From assembly GCF_015352445.1 (NCBI RefSeq), contig NZ_JADKPO010000003.1:1-64000 (forward strand): DNA of 64,000 nt, written 5' to 3'. The notes under the pieces are model-generated. The model had not been told where the DNA came from and searched no databases. It was given only the letters and a program-made list of their open reading frames with translations. Of the stretch, positions 34,701 to 43,370 are shown piece by piece; the stretch's first letter is position 1; the number at the start of each line of letters is the position of its first letter. Source of the DNA: Nocardioides agariphilus (GTDB taxonomy: Bacteria > Actinomycetota > Actinomycetes > Propionibacteriales > Nocardioidaceae). Position numbers and translations under genes: made by a program.

Positions 34701-36382
34701 GAGTCGGGTCCCCTGTCCGGTGACTTGTCGGGTGACCTGTCGGGTGACTTGTCGGGGAACAGCCCGGGTGGGGAGCCCTTGCCGTCCCAGTTGAGCAGGT
34801 TGACGCGACCGGACTTGTTCTCCGGACCGGCCAGCGAGTCGGACGTCTGCCGGGCCTGGAGCATCTGGAAGTTCTCCACCGCGAGAGGCGTCGGGGCTCC
34901 GGAACCCTCGCCGAACAGGTCCTGCTGGCCCCCGCCGTATTCGGAGACCGAGCACTCGGTCGCCAGCTCCTCCAACGCGTGCGCCTGCTCCGCGTGGGCG
35001 GGCGGGATGACGTAGCGCTCGTCGTACTTGGCGATCGCGAGGAGGCGGTACATGTCGTACATCTCCTCCTCGGTCATCCCGACGGCTGCCGGGATCGAGC
35101 CGTCCGGGTCGCGGCCCATGTTGATGTCGCGCATGTAGCTGCGCATGGCGGCGAGCTTCTTCAGCACGGCGTCGACCGGCACGACGTCGCCGGCCGTGAA
35201 CAGCTCGGCGAGGTACTCGACCGGGATCCGGAGGGCGTCGATCGCGGCGAAGAGGTTGCCCTTGTCCTCGGCGTCCTCGCCCGTCTCGCGCACCACCTCG
35301 ACGACCGGCGAGAGCGGCGGGATGTACCAGACCATCGGCATCGTCCGGTACTCCGGGTGGAGCGGCAGCGCGACCTTGAAGGTGTTGATCAGGGCGTAGA
35401 TCGGTGAGCGCTGGGCGGCGTCGACCCAGTCGCGCGCGATGCCGGCCTGCTCGGCGGCGCGGATCACCTCGGGGTCGAACGGGTCGAGGAAGACGTCACG
35501 CTGCGCCTCGTAGAGCCCGTGCTCGTCGGTGGTCGACGCTGCCTCCAGCACCTTGTCGGCGTCGTACAGCATCAGCCCGATGTAGCGCAGCCGCCCCACG
35601 CACGTCTCGGAGCACACCGTCGGCAGCCCGACCTCGATGCGCGGGAAGCAGAACGTGCACTTCTCTGCCTTGCCGGTGCGGTGGTTGAAGTAGATCTTCT
35701 TGTAGGGGCAGCCCGAGACGCACATCCGCCAGCCCCTGCACCTCTCCTGGTCGACCAGGACGATGCCGTCCTCCTCGCGCTTGTAGATCGCGCCGCTCGG
35801 GCACGACGCGGCACAGGACGGGTTCAGGCAGTGCTCGCAGATCCGCGGCAGGTAGAACATGAAGGTCTGCTCGAACTCGAACTTCACCTTCTCGGCGATC
35901 TTGGCCAGCATCGGGTCGCGGTGGGCGTTCGCCGTCGAGCCGCCGAGGTCGTCGTCCCAGTTGGCCGACCACTCGATCTTCATGTTCTTGCCGGTGATCA
36001 GCGACTTGGGCCGGGCGACCGGCGTGTGCTCCTGCGCGGGAGCGTCGGTCAAGGTGGCGTAGTCGTAGGTCCACGGCTCGTAGTACTCGCCGATCGAGGG
36101 CAGCTTGGGGTTGGAGAAGATCGTCAGCAGCTTCTTGAACCGCCCGCCGGCCTTGAGGTTGAGCCGACCCCGCTTGCCGAGGGTCCACCCACCCTGCCAC
36201 TTCTCCTGGTCCTCGTAGGTGCGCGGGTAGCCCAACCCGGGCCGCGTCTCGACGTTGTTGAACCAGATGTACTCGGTGCCGGAGCGGTTGGTCCACGCCT
36301 GCTTGCACGTGACCGAGCAGGTGTGGCAGCCGATGCACTTGTCGAGGTTCATCACCATCGCCATCTGGGCCATCACACGCAT
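34697..36382 (-). CDS. narH: Respiratory nitrate reductase beta subunit (iron-sulfur)
   Basis: 561 residues. Iron-sulfur clusters: CIGCHTCSVTCKQAW (16-30), CEHCLNPSCAASCPSG, CRGWRMCVSGCPYKKIYF with Trp in one position (the 3Fe-4S site), and CTFCFPRIEVGLPTVCSETCVG. This matches the NarH set of three 4Fe-4S and one 3Fe-4S. The start MRVMAQMAMVMNLDKCIGC matches the mycobacterial form. The C-terminus carries a low-complexity DKSPDRSPDKSPD tail made by 12-bp repeats. Confidence 0.93.
   Translation of the reverse strand: MRVMAQMAMVMNLDKCIGCHTCSVTCKQAWTNRSGTEYIWFNNVETRPGLGYPRTYEDQEKWQGGWTLGKRGRLNLKAGGRFKKLLTIFSNPKLPSIGEYYEPWTYDYATLTDAPAQEHTPVARPKSLITGKNMKIEWSANWDDDLGGSTANAHRDPMLAKIAEKVKFEFEQTFMFYLPRICEHCLNPSCAASCPSGAIYKREEDGIVLVDQERCRGWRMCVSGCPYKKIYFNHRTGKAEKCTFCFPRIEVGLPTVCSETCVGRLRYIGLMLYDADKVLEAASTTDEHGLYEAQRDVFLDPFDPEVIRAAEQAGIARDWVDAAQRSPIYALINTFKVALPLHPEYRTMPMVWYIPPLSPVVEVVRETGEDAEDKGNLFAAIDALRIPVEYLAELFTAGDVVPVDAVLKKLAAMRSYMRDINMGRDPDGSIPAAVGMTEEEMYDMYRLLAIAKYDERYVIPPAHAEQAHALEELATECSVSEYGGGQQDLFGEGSGAPTPLAVENFQMLQARQTSDSLAGPENKSGRVNLLNWDGKGSPPGLFPDKSPDRSPDKSPDRGPDS
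34715..34757. repeat. 12-bp tandem repeats in the narH 3' end
   Basis: Three copies of a 12-mer of the type GTCGGGTGACTT (34715-34726, 34727-34738, 34739-34750) plus a partial fourth. They encode the charged SPD(K/R) tail of NarH. Confidence 0.75.
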
Positions 36383-36383
36383 C

Positions 36384-39300
36384 TCAGTACTCCACGTCCT
36401 GCGAGCGCTTCCGGATGATGGTGACCTCGTCGCGCTGGTTGCCGGTGGGCCCGAGGTAGTTGAACGCGAAGGTGAGCTGGGCGTAGCCGCCGATCAGGTG
36501 CGAGGGCTTCACCAGCAGCCGGGTCAGCGAGTTGTGGATGCCGCCCCGCTTGCCCGAGGTCTCGGCGATCGGCACGTCGATGAGGCGGTCCTGGGCGTGG
36601 TACATGTAAACCGTCCCCTCGGGCATCCGGTGCGACACGATCGCCCGCGCGACCACGACGCCGTTGCGGTTGACCGCCTCGATCCAGTCGTTGTCGGCGA
36701 TCCCGACCTTGGCGGCGTCCCGGTCGCTCATCCAGATGTTCTGGCCACCGCGCGAGAGCGACAGCATGAACAGGTTGTCCTGGTACTCGGAGTGGATCGA
36801 CCACTTGTTGTGCGGGGTCAGGTAGCGCACCGTCAGCCCCTCGACGCCCTGGCCGGGCGAGCCGTCGGAGACGTCGCCGAGGGCGGGTTCGGAGAACAGC
36901 GCAGCCATGTTCAACGGGGGTCGGTAGACCGGCAGCCCCTCGCCGAGCTCGGTCATCCAGTCGTGGTCGAGGTAGAAGTGCATCCGCCCGGTCAGGGTGT
37001 GCCAGGGCTTCTTGCGCTCCACGTTGATGGTGAACGGCGAGTAGCGCCGGCCGCCCGTTTCGGAGCCGGACCACTCCGGTGAGGTGATCACGGGGACCGG
37101 TGGCCCCTGGGTGTCGGCGAAGGTGATCTGCTTGCCCTCGTGCTCCTCGGCCAGGTCGGCCAGCTGGACGCCGGTGCGCTTCTCGAGGGTCTTGAAGCCC
37201 TGCGTGGCCAGATGGCCGTTGGTCGTGCCGGACAGGGTGAGGATCGCCTCGCACACGTCCACGTCCCGCTTCAGGGAGGGACGTCCGTCGGCGACGCCGC
37301 CGCGGACGGGCCCGTTCTTGCGGCGCAGGTACTCGACCTGCTTGCCGAGCTCGAAGGTCACACCCTTCGTGGTGGCACCCAGGGTGTCGACCAGCGGGCC
37401 GAGAGCGTTCATCTTCGCGGCGACCGCCCCGTAGTCGCGTTCGACCTCGACCAGCTTGGGCATGGTGACCCCGGGGATCGGCTCGCACTCCCCCTTCTTC
37501 CAGTCGCGCACGACCCCGTGCGGGTTGGCCATCGCGTCCGCGGTGTCGTGGGTGAGCGGGACCGCGACCACGTCCTTGCGGACCCCGAGGTGGGTCGCGG
37601 CGAGCTCGCTGAACTTGGCCGCGATGGTCTGCCACGCGTCCCAGTCGGTGCGGGTCTGCCACGGCGGCGCGATCGCCGGGTTGAACGAGTGCACGAACGG
37701 GTGCATGTCGGTGGTGTTGAGATCGTGCTTCTCGTACCAGGTCGCCGCCGGCAGCACGACGTCGGAGAACACCGTGGTGCTGGTCTGCCGGAAGTCGATG
37801 CACATCAGCAGGTCGAGCTTACCCTCGGGCGCATCCTCGCGCCAGGTCACGTCGACGGGCCGTTGAGCCTCGGGGGTCTCGGTGGCCCGGACGGAGGAGT
37901 CGGTGCCGAGCAGGTGCTTGAGGAAGTACTCATTGCCCTTGCCCGAGGAGCCCAGCAGGTTGGCCCTCCAGATCGACAGGATGCGCGGATAGTTCTGCGG
38001 GGCGTCCGGGTCCTCGCCCGCGAAGTCCAGGTCCCCGGACTTGAGCTGCTCGACGACGTACTCGGCGACCGGCTTGCCGGCCGCGGCCGCCTCGTCGCTG
38101 ATGGTCAGCGGGTTGCGGTCGAACGTCGGATAGGAGGGCATCCAGCCCATCCGCGCGCTCTGGGCGATCACGTCGGCCGTGGACCTGCCGGCGAGCTGTC
38201 CTTGTCCAGTGGTCGCCGACAGGGTGTCGGCGCCGAACTGGTCGTAGCGGAACTGGTCGGTGTGGAGGTACCAGAAGGCCGTCTGGATCATGTTGCGCGG
38301 CGGCCGGTTCCAGTCGAGCGCGTTGGCGATCTGGGTGTAACCGGTGATCGGCCGGACCTTCTCCTGGCCGACGTAGTGCGCCCAGCCACCACCGTTGACG
38401 CCCTGGCAGCCGGTGAGGTTGGTCAGGGTGAGGAACGCGCGGTAGATCGTGTCGGAGTGGAACCAGTGGTTGGTGCCCGCTCCCATCACGATCATCGACC
38501 GGCCGTGTGACTCCTCCGCGTTCGCCGCGAACTCACGCCCGATCCTCGCGGCGGTGTCGGCGGGGACTCCGGTGATGGCTTCCTGCCAGGCCGGGGTGTA
38601 CGGCGACTCCGCATCGTCGTAGCCGGTCGCCCACTGGCCGGGAAGCCCGGGGCGAGCGACGCCGTACTGCGCCAGGAGCAGGTCGAACACGGTCGTGACC
38701 AGGTGCCCGTCGATGCGGCGGACCGGCACGCCCCGGGGGAGGTCGGCGGCTGCGCCGTCCGGGGTGTCGAAACGCGGCATCCGGACGACGACCGACTCGG
38801 TGGCGGTCTCGAGCAGGGACAGCGCCGGGTCCACGTCGCCGAGCTCGAGGTTCCACTTCCCCACACCGGCCTCGCCGTACCGATGGCCCAAGGAGCCGTG
38901 GGGAACGACGGCTTCGCCGGTCCGCGCGTCGATCAGCACGGTCTTGAAGGCCGCGTTCTCCTCGGTGGCGTGACCGGGGAGATCGGCGGCGGTGAGGAAC
39001 TTGCCTGCGGTGTACTCCATCTCGGTGGTCGAGTCTGTCGAGACCGCCTCCACGAGGCGGACGAGGTGGGGCAGGTCGGTGTAGGTCTTCACGTACTGCG
39101 TGAAGTACGGCGTCTGCCGGTCGACGAAGAACTCCTTCAGCACGACGTGACCCATCGCCATCGCCAGGGCGGCGTCGGTCCCCGGGCGCGCCGGCAGCCA
39201 CTCGTCGGCGAACTTCACGTTGTCGGCGTAGTCGGGGGCGACCGCGACCACCTTCTGCCCGCGGTAGCGGGCCTCGGTCATCCAGTGCGCGTCCGGGGTA

Positions 39301-40115
39301 CGGGTCACCGGGAGGTTCGATCCCCACATGATCAGGTAGCCGGCGTTCCACCAGTCCCCGGACTCCGGGACGTCGGTCTGGTCGCCGAAGACCTGCGGCG
39401 AGGCGACCGGCAGGTCGGCGTACCAGTCATAGAAGCTCAGCATCGAGCCGCCGATCAGGTTCACGAACCGGGCACCGGAGGCGTGCGAGACCATCGACAT
39501 CGCCGGGATCGGCGAGAATCCCGCCACCCGGTCGGGCCCGTACTTCTTGATCGTGTGGACGTGGGCGGCGGCGACGATCTCGGCGGCCTCCTCCCAGGTG
39601 GCACGGACCAGGCCGCCCTTGCCACGAGCGGACTTGTAGGCCTTGGCCCGCTGCGGGTTCTCCACGACGTGCTCCCAGGCCCGGACCGGGTCGCCGTCGT
39701 GCTGCGCCTTGGCCTCGCGGTACATCTGGAGCAGCACGCCGCGCACGTAGGGATAGCGGACGCGGGTGGGCGAGTAGGTGTACCAGGAGAACGCTGCGCC
39801 ACGCGGGCATCCGCGGGGTTCGTACTCCGGGGAGTCAGGTCCGACGGACGGGTAGTCGGTCTGCTGGGTCTCCCAGGTGATGATCCCGTCCTTGACGTAG
39901 ACCTTCCACGAGCAGGAGCCGGTGCAGTTGACGCCGTGCGTGGAGCGCACGACCTTGTCGTGGCTCCAGCGGTCGCGGTAGAAGTCGTCGGCGCCACGCC
40001 CCCCGACCTTCGAGAGCGTCCGCAGGTCGTCGGAGACCTGGCCACGGGTGAAGAACCGGCGACTCTTGACGAGGGCGTCGGCGAGGGCGCCGTCCATGCC
40101 GAGATCGTTGCTCAA
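36384..40115 (-). CDS. narG: Respiratory nitrate reductase alpha subunit (molybdenum)
   Basis: 1243 residues. The N-terminal iron-sulfur motif is HGVNCTGSCSWKVYVKDG, in which His takes the first ligand as in other NarG, followed by TDYPSVGPDSPEYEPRGCPRG. Molybdopterin-binding regions follow (WGSNLPVTRTPDAHWMTEAR; MGAGTNHWFHSD). It reduces nitrate to nitrite in the cytoplasm. I chose the TTG at 40115: AGGAAG lies 4 nt upstream and it overlaps the narK stop as TTGA. The ATG at 40097 has no ribosome site and would remove 6 residues. Confidence 0.92.
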   Translation of the reverse strand: MSNDLGMDGALADALVKSRRFFTRGQVSDDLRTLSKVGGRGADDFYRDRWSHDKVVRSTHGVNCTGSCSWKVYVKDGIITWETQQTDYPSVGPDSPEYEPRGCPRGAAFSWYTYSPTRVRYPYVRGVLLQMYREAKAQHDGDPVRAWEHVVENPQRAKAYKSARGKGGLVRATWEEAAEIVAAAHVHTIKKYGPDRVAGFSPIPAMSMVSHASGARFVNLIGGSMLSFYDWYADLPVASPQVFGDQTDVPESGDWWNAGYLIMWGSNLPVTRTPDAHWMTEARYRGQKVVAVAPDYADNVKFADEWLPARPGTDAALAMAMGHVVLKEFFVDRQTPYFTQYVKTYTDLPHLVRLVEAVSTDSTTEMEYTAGKFLTAADLPGHATEENAAFKTVLIDARTGEAVVPHGSLGHRYGEAGVGKWNLELGDVDPALSLLETATESVVVRMPRFDTPDGAAADLPRGVPVRRIDGHLVTTVFDLLLAQYGVARPGLPGQWATGYDDAESPYTPAWQEAITGVPADTAARIGREFAANAEESHGRSMIVMGAGTNHWFHSDTIYRAFLTLTNLTGCQGVNGGGWAHYVGQEKVRPITGYTQIANALDWNRPPRNMIQTAFWYLHTDQFRYDQFGADTLSATTGQGQLAGRSTADVIAQSARMGWMPSYPTFDRNPLTISDEAAAAGKPVAEYVVEQLKSGDLDFAGEDPDAPQNYPRILSIWRANLLGSSGKGNEYFLKHLLGTDSSVRATETPEAQRPVDVTWREDAPEGKLDLLMCIDFRQTSTTVFSDVVLPAATWYEKHDLNTTDMHPFVHSFNPAIAPPWQTRTDWDAWQTIAAKFSELAATHLGVRKDVVAVPLTHDTADAMANPHGVVRDWKKGECEPIPGVTMPKLVEVERDYGAVAAKMNALGPLVDTLGATTKGVTFELGKQVEYLRRKNGPVRGGVADGRPSLKRDVDVCEAILTLSGTTNGHLATQGFKTLEKRTGVQLADLAEEHEGKQITFADTQGPPVPVITSPEWSGSETGGRRYSPFTINVERKKPWHTLTGRMHFYLDHDWMTELGEGLPVYRPPLNMAALFSEPALGDVSDGSPGQGVEGLTVRYLTPHNKWSIHSEYQDNLFMLSLSRGGQNIWMSDRDAAKVGIADNDWIEAVNRNGVVVARAIVSHRMPEGTVYMYHAQDRLIDVPIAETSGKRGGIHNSLTRLLVKPSHLIGGYAQLTFAFNYLGPTGNQRDEVTIIRKRSQDVEY

Positions 40116-41359
40116 CGGGCTTCCTGCCCCTGGGCGGTGCGGCGGACGACGGTGAGCGTCAGGACCAGGGTCAGCGCCGCGGTGACCGACAGCATCCACA
40201 GCCCGATCGCGTAGGAGTCGGTGCGACCGTAGACGTAGCCCATGATCAGCGGCGGCACGAAGCCGCCGAGTCCACCCGCGGCCCCGACCAGGCCGGTCAC
40301 TCCCCCGACCCTGCTCGGGTCGGTGACTCGGGCGATGAGGGCGAAGGTCGCGCCGCTGCCGGCGCCGAGGGCCGCGGCCATCGCCAGGAACGCTACGGTG
40401 CCGATGCCGTTCAAGGGCGGGGTGCCGGCCGAGATCCCGGCCCCGACGACCACGACGCCGTATGCCGCGGCGAGAACGGGGATCGGTCCGAACCGGTCGG
40501 ACAGCCAGCCGCCGATCGGCCGCATGATCACGGCGACCAGCACGAAGCCCGCCATCCGGTTGGCGGCATCGGCCGGGGTCAGACCGTGAGCGGTCTTGAG
40601 GTAGGCGGGAAGGTACACCGAGAACGCGACATAGCCGCCGAACGCGACGGCGTACAGGATGCAGGCCTGCCAGCTGATGGAGAGCCTGGCGTTGGCGTTG
40701 AGCCGGCTGCCGAGACTGGTGGTCGGCACCACGCGCCCGGGAGCGTCGCGCAGGAAGGTCCAGGCGAGGGCGGCGTACACCGCCAGCACGGACGCGGTGA
40801 TCAAGAAGGGGGCCGTGTCACCGACGTTGGTGAACAGCTTGACGGTGGTCAGCGCGCTGATGGCCGTGCCGCCCATGCCGGCACCGAAGATGCCGATGGC
40901 CAGGCCGCGACGCTCGGGCGGGAACCACGCGTTCACGAAGGGGACACCCACAGCGAACACGGTGCCGGCGATGCCGAGGAAGAATCCGCCCACGAGCAGC
41001 AGGGCGTAGGAGTCCAGCGCGACGAAGGCGATGAACAAGATGGGCAAGATCGTCACGGCCGAGATGACCGGGAACATCAGGCGGCCGCCGTATCGGTCGG
41101 TGAGCGCACCGACCACGATCCGGCCGAGCGACCCGACGATCACCGGCACCGCGACCAGCAGGGCCACGTCGGACTCGCTCAGCGTGCCCAGCGCCCCGGA
41201 GTCCCGGAACATCGGGCCGAGGGGGCTGATCAGCGCCCAGGCCCAGAAGTTCACCGCGAAGCCGGCGGTGGCCAGGACCAGCATCAGCCAGGGCGAGCCG
41301 GCGTCTGACCCTGGGACGGTGTCGACTCGTGCGTGCGTGCGAGATGGTGAGACCACCAT
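40112..41359 (-). CDS. narK: Nitrate/nitrite transporter (MFS, NarK type)
   Basis: 415 residues, 12 membrane segments. NarK/NNP features: FAVNFWAWALISPLGPMFRD, the MFS loop GALTDRYGGR, the nitrate-signature glycine-rich helix GIFGAGMGGTAISAL, and the second signature GLVGAAGGLGGFVPPLIMG. It brings in nitrate and exports nitrite. AAGGAG lies 3 nt before the ATG at 41359. It is the first gene of narK-G-H-J-I, with a DosR-like box 170 bp upstream. Confidence 0.92.
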   Translation of the reverse strand: MVVSPSRTHARVDTVPGSDAGSPWLMLVLATAGFAVNFWAWALISPLGPMFRDSGALGTLSESDVALLVAVPVIVGSLGRIVVGALTDRYGGRLMFPVISAVTILPILFIAFVALDSYALLLVGGFFLGIAGTVFAVGVPFVNAWFPPERRGLAIGIFGAGMGGTAISALTTVKLFTNVGDTAPFLITASVLAVYAALAWTFLRDAPGRVVPTTSLGSRLNANARLSISWQACILYAVAFGGYVAFSVYLPAYLKTAHGLTPADAANRMAGFVLVAVIMRPIGGWLSDRFGPIPVLAAAYGVVVVGAGISAGTPPLNGIGTVAFLAMAAALGAGSGATFALIARVTDPSRVGGVTGLVGAAGGLGGFVPPLIMGYVYGRTDSYAIGLWMLSVTAALTLVLTLTVVRRTAQGQEAR

Positions 41360-41529
41360 GCGCTCCTTATCGGGTGCCCCGCAAAGGGGAGGACGTTTCC
41401 CACCATCGCAGACCCCGGAGCGTCCGTCACCCACCGACAGCCTCTGGTGGCCCTGGACGACCAAAACGCGTCGGCGCTCCGGTCCTGCGCTTGCTCCTCC
41501 ACCTCAGTGCAGGGCACCGACGAACGCGA

Positions 41530-41543
41530 GGGCCTAAAGTCCC
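41530..41543 (-). promoter_or_regulatory. DosR/DevR-like box before the nar operon
   Basis: Reverse complement reads GGGACTTTAGGCCC, agreeing with GGGACTWWAGTCCC at 13 of 14 positions. It is the best match in the window. It lies 170 bp upstream of narK, in a 257-bp gene-free stretch (41360-41616). In M. tuberculosis narK2 is a DosR target. Confidence 0.55.
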
Positions 41544-41616
41544 GACGGCAACGTTGCTTTGTGCCCTTCGTCGCCGTGGCAGCCCCTCGGCGCCTCGACG
41601 CAGGCCTCCTGCCCGC

Positions 41617-42999
41617 TCACGGTGCAGGGATGATGTTCTGGTTCAGGCGGAACAGGTTGGTCGGGTCGTACTCGGCCTTCACGGCGGCCAGTCTGGCCAG
41701 GCGGTCGCGGTAGGCGCCCGGTGCGTAGGCACCGTCCGCATCCGGTTCGTAGTTGGCGTAGCCGCCACGTGAGTGCGGCTCCAGAGCCGCAGCGGTCTCG
41801 CGCGCCCAGGCAACACACCGGTCGCGATCAGTGGGGTCGGTCCAGTTGGCTGCGATGAGGACGTCGTAGCTCGCCTCGCGATGCGCGAACGCTCCGTCAC
41901 CGGCTGCTATCGCGCCGCCCAGCTGTTCCACGATGAGCTCCAGGACAGGTGGCGACTCAAGGAGGCTGGCACGCTCGACCAGGATGTCGATGACCTCGTC
42001 GGTGAGGTCGTCGAGGAAGCAGGAACGCCAGTAGTGGTGCTCGCCGTGCGGGTAGCCGGCGTCCACCCTGCTCTGCTGCTCGATGTAGGTCAGCGGCCCC
42101 AGGCCATCGAGCAGCGGTTCGCCGACCGCGGCCTTGACGGGCTCGAGCAAGCGTGCACCCTCGGCCACATCGCCCGCGTAACAGGCGGCGATGGCGGCCA
42201 CCGGTGAGCCGTCCGGACCCGAGGTCATCGCCGCGTACGCGGTCAGCTCGTCCGGAGCGTTCCGAGTCAGCTCCCGGTAGGACTCCAGCACGGTGCGCCG
42301 GCGCTCGCGAGCGAACATCATGCCCCCGCCGTACACCGTCGGACCGACCGGGTGCAGCTGGTACTCGAACGAGGTGACGATGCCGAAGTTGCCTCCCCCG
42401 CCCTTCAGGGCCCAGAAGAGACCGGGGTTCTCGTCGGCGCTGGCACGGACCAGGCGGCCGTCGGCGGTGACCAGCTCGACGGAGAGCAGGTTGTCGCAGG
42501 CCAGGCCGTGTTTGCGCATCAGCCAACCGATCCCACCGCCCAGCGTGAGCCCGGCGATCCCCGTCGTGCTCACGACACCCAGCGTCGTGGCGAGACCGTG
42601 CTGCTGGGTAGCTGCGTCGAACTCGGCGCCGGTGGCCCCTGGCCGGGCGCGCGCGACCCTTGCATCTACATCGACGAGCACGCTGCGCATCAGGCCGAGG
42701 TCGATGACGACGCCGTCGTCGCAGGTGGAGAACCCGGCGACACTGTGCCCACCACCCCGCACCGCGATCGGCAGGCCGTGGCCCGACGCGAAGGCCACCG
42801 CTTGCTGCACGTCAGCGCTGTCGGCGCAGCGGACGATCAGAGCCGGCCTGCGGTCGATGGCACCGTTCCACACCCGCCGCGCCTCGTCGTACTCCGGATC
42901 GCCCGCCACCAGCACCTGGCCGCGCACGCCCTCGCGCAGCGCACCGAGGTCCGCCCCGTCAGCGCCATCAGCTCGCTGGGTCTCAGGCATGCTCGCCAT
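41617..42999 (-). CDS. FAD-linked oxidoreductase (berberine-bridge / PCMH type)
   Basis: 460 residues. PCMH FAD domain with the covalent-flavin histidine motif AVRGGGHSVAGFSTCDDGVVIDL (about 82-104), GLTLGGGIGWLMRKHGLACDNLL, WALKGGGGNFGIVTSFEYQL, and the C-terminal berberine-bridge tail ANYEPDADGAYAPGAY with YDPTNLFRLNQNI. Oxidises a carbohydrate, alkaloid or polyketide-type alcohol; substrate unknown. The ATG at 42999 follows GGAGGGGGAG by 5 nt and overlaps the end of the preceding gene by 17 bp. Confidence 0.87.
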   Translation of the reverse strand: MASMPETQRADGADGADLGALREGVRGQVLVAGDPEYDEARRVWNGAIDRRPALIVRCADSADVQQAVAFASGHGLPIAVRGGGHSVAGFSTCDDGVVIDLGLMRSVLVDVDARVARARPGATGAEFDAATQQHGLATTLGVVSTTGIAGLTLGGGIGWLMRKHGLACDNLLSVELVTADGRLVRASADENPGLFWALKGGGGNFGIVTSFEYQLHPVGPTVYGGGMMFARERRRTVLESYRELTRNAPDELTAYAAMTSGPDGSPVAAIAACYAGDVAEGARLLEPVKAAVGEPLLDGLGPLTYIEQQSRVDAGYPHGEHHYWRSCFLDDLTDEVIDILVERASLLESPPVLELIVEQLGGAIAAGDGAFAHREASYDVLIAANWTDPTDRDRCVAWARETAAALEPHSRGGYANYEPDADGAYAPGAYRDRLARLAAVKAEYDPTNLFRLNQNIIPAP

Positions 43000-43267
43000 C
43001 AATACTCCCCCTCCGGCTCACTTGGGTGACAACCTCGACGCGCTGGACTCGGTCGAAGCGGTAGCCGCCGCGCCGACTGACCTCCCGTACGTCGTCTTCC
43101 TCGCCGGCTTCGAACAGCGTCAGCACGACCTCGTCGGCCGGGATCCAGGTGGAGCTCAGGATCCGAATCGGAACACCCGTGCGGTTGAGATCGTCCGCGG
43201 CGCGCCAGAGGCTCTCCTCGGTGGTCGCGACGTCCGATCGCGTGACGCCGGGCCAGTAGCGCTCCAT
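42983..43267 (-). CDS. DUF4242-like small protein
   Basis: 94 residues from ATG 43267 (10 residues shorter than the longest frame). The pattern LMERYWPGVTRSDV, STWIPADEVVLTLFEAGEEDDVREVSRRGG is like DUF4242 or related nickel-binding-type small ferredoxin-fold proteins. Function unknown. It overlaps and precedes the FAD oxidoreductase, so the two are likely translated together. Confidence 0.6.
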   Translation of the reverse strand: MERYWPGVTRSDVATTEESLWRAADDLNRTGVPIRILSSTWIPADEVVLTLFEAGEEDDVREVSRRGGYRFDRVQRVEVVTQVSRRGSIDGEHA

Positions 43268-43323
43268 CAGGAAGCTCCCCTGCAGGGCATGCAGCATGCC
43301 AGGACCGTAGGACCCGGATGCTG

Positions 43324-43337
43324 CCCCGTAATCGGGG
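43324..43337 (-). terminator. Short hairpin after the LuxR gene
   Basis: CCCCG-TAAT-CGGGG, 5-bp GC stem, between the LuxR stop (43371) and the next gene start (43267). Confidence 0.4.
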
Positions 43338-43370
43338 AACTCCCTCGGTTGTCAGCCGTTCGGCGCCGGG

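Noticed and set aside
36255-40214. Plus-strand open frames across narG and narH
   Set aside because: Shadows of well-defined nitrate reductase genes.
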